This document shows positions 59,315-64,000 of a DNA stretch of 64,000 nucleotides, in pieces. Source of the DNA: Centaurea solstitialis (taxonomy: Eukaryota > Streptophyta > Magnoliopsida > Asterales > Asteraceae); assembly GCA_030169165.1 (NCBI GenBank), contig CM058040.1:85300373-85364372 (forward strand), written 5' to 3'. The position numbers and the translations under genes were made by a program. How positions within the stretch are numbered: position 1 is the first letter of the stretch; each line of letters begins with the position of its first letter. The notes below the pieces were generated by a model. It searched no databases, had not been told where the DNA came from, and saw only the letters and a program-made list of their open reading frames with translations.

Positions 59315-60148
59315 TGTTGGGTTTTTGTGGGTTATCCTCCGATCAAACTGACTCGAGAATTAATACAGATTTAACGAACCTCGCTGGTTTGATAAATCAC
59401 ATAGGTTAATCAAACTGATAAAACCTACGCGATCTGAAACACGCTGTTTCTGATCTAATCGTGCGGAAGCGATAAAAGCTAAAAACCCATTATTAGCCTA
59501 ATGATCTTTAATTGTTTTAGTTTTAATCCTAATAGACTAGATTAGGTCAATTTACCTGGATTGCTTGATGATAGTCCACCGGTGATCGACCAACGAACGT
59601 TCTTCTAGTTGAACTGTATGAAACCCGAACAACCAAAACAGAAATTCGACCGGGGGGTTTTGCGCCGGTTTGGAGAGAGAGAGGAGTAGGGAGACTCAAA
59701 CTGATTTTCTTAGCTGAAAAGCTTAGCTTTTTCCTTAACCCATAAGCCTTATTTATATGGAGGAAAAATACAGTTTGAATAGAATCCAGTTTCCTTATTA
59801 TAATTATCTCAAATCTTTTCCTTTTTAAATAGCTGGAAAAGAATTTGCATATGATAATTATAATTATATATATTTATCTAATATATATAAAACCTTATTA
59901 ATTAACTATTATATATTTATTTATCTAATAAATATATAATATCCTAATTAATAAACCTCCAACTTTGGTAATTCTGACTGTAATTACCCAATTGATTTAT
60001 AATACACTATTATAAATCCTAACTCTCCATTTCTGGGTTTCATCTATCTTGTTCGACTTATAGGTCCTCACAGGTGTGACCCTCAAGTGTCTTGTAACAT
60101 TGGATGTGTAATCACTTGGTTTGTCAACTCTGCACATAATTCCTAACA
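59315..60148 (-). repeat. Inner element 5-prime LTR (minus orientation)
   Basis: Nearly identical to 52530-53365; the tRNA-Met primer site abuts it at 59301-59313. Confidence 0.92.
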
Positions 60149-60492
60149 ATAGATACGATTATTTTGGAGATTATCTAGAATAGATTTACTTTCCTTATTG
60201 TAATCCTGTAACTTGTATAAATAGCTGGTAGGTTTTCATTGTTCAACGTATGAGTTCATAAGTTTTTGTTTAGAATTCGAAGCCTCAAGATCATTCTTGA
60301 ATCCCTGCATTAGAGAAGTTGTGCACGTCTGTTTGAGCCTGTTTAAGCAGATTAGGGCTTTGGTTGTAATCATTAATCTTGTGATTCAATACACAAATCT
60401 GTTTTACAATTCATTGTTTAATTCAATCAAAGTGTTATTCCGCAAACTTCTTTGATTTAAGTTTTCTGTTCTTGATATATTCGATCCTGTCA
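60149..60492 (+). repeat. Outer Copia 3-prime LTR, right part
   Basis: Continues the LTR after the inner element, including the ATAGA duplication; ends CTGTCA, followed by AATGT. Confidence 0.9.
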
Positions 60493-61229
60493 AATGTTCA
60501 TTTATTTATTTATTTTTTGATAAGGTTCACATAGGTTTGTCCAGACTACATCCTTGGTAATTTTTACCGAGAGCTAAAACATGCTTCCCTAAGATTAACA
60601 CTCATTTATTTATTTTTGTTACAACGATGTTTCTTGATTTTCCATTTCTTTAAGATTTAATTTTCATTGTATTGGATCCTATATATATGGAAAGGTCATG
60701 AGAAAAACCACATCCGTCAAACAATTAGGTGGTGCTTGTTCGTTTTAGGGAATGGGAATGAAAATGATAATGGAAATGCAGGAGAATGGGAATGAAAATG
60801 AGCATTGTATTGATGTTGCTTGGTTAACCCATTATAATTAATGAAAAATTGTTTCATATTAAAAAATAATGAGTGAAGTTCGGTTTTGGTCCCTAAACCT
60901 TGTAAACTTTAACATTTTTCGTCCCTGAACTAACGAAAGGTGCATATCATCCCTGAACTATGCATTTTCGCTTTGGTTTTGGTCCCTCTCACTAACACCC
61001 GTTAACTATTTCCGTTAAACCCAATTAAATTAGGGATAATATGGTCATTTTACCTCTTTTCTTTACTTATGTGGTTTTACAAAAACCATACAATTACAGG
61101 GACCTGTTATGTGATTTACTTTAACTTATATAATATATATATATAAAGAAAGAGAGATGCCATCTCCGACGACTGCCCACTTCCACCACCGAAATTCCCA
61201 ACGTTGTGGTCTTCTTCATCTGGTAATCG

Positions 61230-61436
61230 ATGGTAGACGACTGCTCACTTCCACTGCAACATTTCGCCTTCTCCGACCACCACTTCCACCGCACCAACTC
61301 CTCCAAGGAAGCCGACAGCCCCACCCCAACCACTGTCAACGGCGGAGCTTCCATCGATGTCACCATACGACCCAAAGGCCGCACACTCGGATCCAAAAAT
61401 AAGAATGAAAAAGCATCGATTTCTGTCTCCTGGTAA
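61230..61436 (+). pseudogene. Captured AT-hook (AHL-like) gene fragment
   Basis: A frame of 68 codons ends GGASIDVTIRPKGRTLGSKN. The piece RPKGRTLGSKNK (61368-61403) matches the AT-hook context of plant AHL proteins (RPRGRPxGSKNK), including the preceding acidic/hydrophobic stretch, with two hook residues altered. The frame stops 12 codons later, without the PPC domain. AHL proteins bind AT-rich DNA in the nucleus; here only a fragment is carried by the Mutator element. Confidence 0.55.
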
Positions 61437-61459
61437 GCTGGTACCCTAAAAACGAAAGA

Positions 61460-61960
61460 AGTTGTGGGGGACGGGGTGGAGTTTGCCGGAGAGACAGAAG
61501 TGGTGGGGGGACGGGGTGGAGTTCGTCGGAGAGACAGAAGTGGTGGGGGGACGGGGTGGAGTTCGCCGGAGAGACATAAGTGGTGGGGGGACGAGGTGGA
61601 GTTCGTCGGAGAGAAAGAAGTGGTGGGGGACGGGGTGGAGTTCGTCGGAGAGAAAGAAGTGGTGGGGGACGAGGTGGTGTTCGCTGGACAGAAAGAATGG
61701 GTGGGGGTTCGGTGGTGTTCACCGGAGAGAAGGAAGGGGTGCGGTCCGATGGTGTTCGTCGGAGAGAAAGAATGGGTGGGGGTTCGGTGGTGTTCGCCGG
61801 AGAGAAAGAATGGATGGGGTTCGGTGGTGTTCGCCGGAGAGAAAGAAGGGTGGGGTTCGGTGGTGTTTGCCGGAGAGAAAGAAGGGGTGGGGTTTGGTGG
61901 TGTTCGCCGGAGAGAAAGAATGGGTGGTGGTTCGGTGGTGTTCATCGGAAAAGGCACAGG
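61460..61960. repeat. Minisatellite of GGTGGNGTTCGNCGGAGAGA units
   Basis: About a dozen units of 40-62 bp, each with gttcgccggagagaaagaa or close variants and a ggtggggg stretch. The minus strand reads as a long Pro/Thr/Ser repeat (LRRTPPRPPPLLS-like), the plus strand as Gly/Val/Arg repeats; neither is likely to be a real protein. Confidence 0.8.
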
Positions 61961-62523
61961 GAAGGAGTTGGAAACTAGGTGTGTGTGAGAGCGTGTGTGT
62001 GTCTAATATTTGTATAAATATATGTGTTATATATATATATTTGCAGAACAGGTCCTTGTAGTTTAATGAATTTGTAGAAACAAAGAAAAGAAAGAAAACC
62101 AATAAAATGACTATATTACCCCTCATTTAAATGGGTCTAACAGAAAAAGTTAACGGATGTTAGTGAGAAGGACCAAAACCAAAGCGAAAATGCATAGTTC
62201 AGGGATGATATGCACCTTTCGTTAGTTCAAGGACGAAAAATGTTAGAGTTTACAAAGTTCAGGGACCAAAAATGAACTTCACTCAAAAATAATTTTCTCC
62301 ACTTTGAAAATACAAAAGATGTTCCATTTAACATCAAAAGATGGAATGATATGTGGAAAAAATAACTAAGCAGAAATAAAATTTTCATTCCCCCAATTTG
62401 GTTAGGAATGAAAATTAATGGATTTGCAGGAATGATCCCATTATATAATATCAGACCAAGCAACTCTTTTCATTATCATTCTCATTCCTAACACTGCAAT
62501 ACCTCCAACCAAACGCCCCCTTA

Positions 62524-62992
62524 GATTAATTGATTCAATAAATGAATGTACTACAACAATGTTTTTAAATTACCTCCTATTTTTTTATTCAAAACAAGAT
62601 GAAATATAAAAAATAATCAAGTAAAATAATTTAAACAAAAAGTGATTATGTCACGTTAATTTAGAATTCGTATTGATATACTTTTCTATCCGTTTTTCGT
62701 GGTTTTTAGATTTTTCCTTTATTTTTGCATTGAGAGATCCTCGAATTCAAGGAAAATGCTAAATGAAGAATTAGAAAACCACGAAAAAAGGTATGAAAAT
62801 ATGTCAATATGGTGTAATTTACTTCACCCAATTATAATTTGTTTATATATTTTGTTTTTAAAAAGTAGGGAAACTGGGGTTGTAATTTTAATTTAAAACA
62901 TTATTGTAATACGCGATCCATTGAATCAAATAATCTAATGGTTGATGGAAGTGGTTTACACGGGTGGGTTGGTAGATATACTTAGTGGTGCG
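62524..62992. other. AT-rich spacer
   Basis: No gene or repeat recognised. Confidence 0.4.
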
Positions 62993-63457
62993 TAGGGGTG
63001 TATGCGAGTCGATCTTTTTAACGAGCTATTTGAGCTCAAGCTCGTATATCACAAGCTCAAGCTTAATAATACTCGAGTTCGAGTCGATCTAGAACACAAA
63101 ATCGAGCTCGTTTAACTTAACGAGCTGAGCTTTATAACACCGATGTTTGACTCGACTCGTTCGCAAACTCGACTAAATGTTTCGAATCGAGTCGAGCCGA
63201 GCCGAGCCGAGCCATTCAAACATACCTTTTTTCGAGTCAAACATGTTCATGTATTTATTAATAATAATAAAAAATAAAAATTATTGAGCTCAAATAAATA
63301 AACGAGTTAATTGATCGCGAGTTCGAACCCATAAACAAGTTTCGAACTCGAGCCCGATAATTCAAAAAGTATTCGAGCTCGAACTCAAGCCCTACATTGA
63401 AAAAGTTAATCGAGCTCGAGCCCAAAATTATTTTTTGAGCTCTCGATTAACCAACCA
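62993..63457. mobile_element. Degenerate GAGCTCGAG-rich repeat, possible hAT MITE
   Basis: A dense run of overlapping gagctcgag, cgagtcgag and gagccgagcc sequences, self-complementary throughout. Possible 8-bp flanks gtggtgcg (62985-62992) and ctggtgcg (63458-63465) would suit hAT, but the ends are only loosely inverted. Confidence 0.4.
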
Positions 63458-63465
63458 CTGGTGCG

Positions 63466-64000
63466 AGACAAACTCTCTTAGGAACCTGGCAAAATAGCCT
63501 CTATTAAAAGATCTTTTTCCTCATAAATCATAATCTCTAGATGCGTGTGTTTGCACGACACGTGCATATCATATATTAAACATAAAGTATAATAATTAAT
63601 AAGTGAAATTAAAGGACAATATCTAATAAATGAATTTCATGAACGAAATCCATAAAAATCAACAAATCACATAAACCAATTCCATAAAAATCAACAAATC
63701 ACATAAACCAAATCCATAATTTACTCTAACTAATGTATAATAACTAAAATAACAATTAATTTAATAAATTTAAAGTATCAAATAAAATTTAATATTTTTT
63801 ATCTTTTAGAATTTGTGGGTTCTAAATAGCGTGAGGGCAAGATCATGATGTTTTTCAAATCATGACTTATGATGGTCACTCTCTAATTCGTATACGATAT
63901 TATATACACAAACATATGTTTTTCAATTATTATTCAATGAATTAATGATAATAACAATAAATTAAGTTATGTACAAAACTCCCGGTATGCCTAAAGCATA
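63466..64000. other. AT-rich right edge
   Basis: No gene seen. A 33-bp unit starting aatccataaaaatcaacaaa is tandemly duplicated near 63648-63715. Confidence 0.5.

Larger units (their letters stand above)
52530..60148 (-). mobile_element. Gag-only Copia-type LTR element (TR-GAG-like), youngest insertion
   Basis: LTRs run 52530-53365 and 59315-60148 (836 and 834 bp). They differ by two substitutions and one GA dinucleotide by eye. Target duplications ATAGA lie at 52525-52529 and 60149-60153. The tRNA-Met primer site (complement of 59301-59313) and a purine tract (complement of about 53366-53378) show it reads on the minus strand. It has gag (55558-56481) but no protease, integrase or reverse transcriptase in the remaining 5 kb, so it must borrow enzymes. 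Between LTR and gag lies a 2.8-kb leader with a GC-rich block. Confidence 0.9.
29823..60492 (+). mobile_element. SIRE-type Copia retrotransposon, host of two nested LTR elements
   Basis: LTRs run 29823-30412 (590 bp) and 52239-60492 (split by an insertion). They start TGTTGAG and end CTGTCA. The target duplication AATGT lies at 29818-29822 and 60493-60497. A primer site for initiator tRNA-Met (tggtatcagagc, 30415-30426) and a polypurine tract (ttagggggagat, ending 52238) are present. The order is gag, protease, integrase, reverse transcriptase, RNase H, then an extra ORF, as in the SIRE lineage. Removing the two insertions leaves about 11.7 kb. The LTRs differ by about ten substitutions and a 37-bp indel by eye. 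All frames carry stops or shifts, so this copy cannot move by itself. Confidence 0.9.
60871..62284 (+). mobile_element. Pack-MULE-like element with captured AT-hook fragment
   Basis: About 150-bp terminal inverted repeats (60871-61020 and 62135-62284) start gagtgaagttc and contain gaaaggtgcatatcatccct and tgcattttcgctttggtttt. A perfect 9-bp duplication, aaaaataat, flanks them (60862-60870 and 62285-62293). No transposase. The interior holds a gene-like segment (61150-61436) and a minisatellite (61460-61960). Confidence 0.9.
60728..62520. mobile_element. Tourist-like PIF/Harbinger MITE split by a Mutator element
   Basis: The left end ggtggtgcttgttcg and the right end caaccaaacgccccc are imperfect inverted repeats, with TTA on both sides (60725-60727 and 62521-62523). 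Inner arms ggaatgggaatg and cattctcattcc also pair. Without the nested element it is about 370 bp. Confidence 0.7.

Noticed and set aside
61121..61957. A 278-codon Pro/Thr/Ser-rich frame on the minus strand
   Set aside because: It is the complement of a minisatellite inside a Mutator element, and other frames across the same repeat are equally open.

Overview
The window is nuclear DNA of a flowering plant. It is AT-rich, has spliced genes with GT..AG introns, and carries plant-specific gene families (RWP-RK, MIKC MADS-box, NPH3) and plant retrotransposon lineages (SIRE-type Copia, Athila-type Gypsy). The extra 3-prime reading frame of the Copia element resembles proteins common in daisy-family genomes, so Asteraceae is my best guess. 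That taxonomic call is an inference.

Two host genes look intact. An RKD-type RWP-RK transcription factor lies on the plus strand (10970-12593, four exons, 382 aa). A complete SVP/AGL24-type MADS-box gene lies on the minus strand (24590 down to 15115, seven exons, 220 aa), with introns full of transposons. A third host family is present only as a relic: an NPH3-domain fragment with an in-frame stop (3744-3989).

The rest is layered mobile DNA. From left to right: a decayed Gypsy gag (1-960); a hAT-type MITE with an 8-bp target duplication (970-1682); a PIF/Harbinger element carrying only its Myb/SANT gene (4734-6829, TAA duplications); a 250-bp direct repeat around a segment ending in a Helitron-like 3-prime terminus (6846-8300); and several tRNA-derived SINEs and truncated LINEs. 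Around and inside the MADS gene is a family of foldback elements that share GGTTCAAATG-like ends and sit in (TA)n/(GA)n microsatellites. A long-TIR Mutator element with a 9-bp duplication follows (26755-29415).

From 29823 to 60492 lies one SIRE-type Copia element with AATGT duplications. It is interrupted by two younger LTR elements. An Athila-type Gypsy element (39308-50624, ACAGG duplications) sits inside its third reading frame. A minus-strand, gag-only Copia element (52530-60148, ATAGA duplications) sits inside its 3-prime LTR. LTR mismatches read by eye (about 2%, about 1% and about 0.2%) agree with this order of insertion. To the right, a Pack-MULE-like element (60871-62284) carrying what looks like a captured AT-hook fragment is itself inserted in a Tourist-like element (60728-62520). 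A degenerate GAGCTCGAG-rich repeat closes the window.

The observations I find least explained are: (1) a TTACCACTGCT motif repeated in the Copia LTR, gag region and pol-ORF3 spacer; (2) CG-rich palindromes shared by the Athila LTR and the region before its spliced third ORF; (3) the microsatellite-bounded foldback family concentrated in the MADS-box intron.
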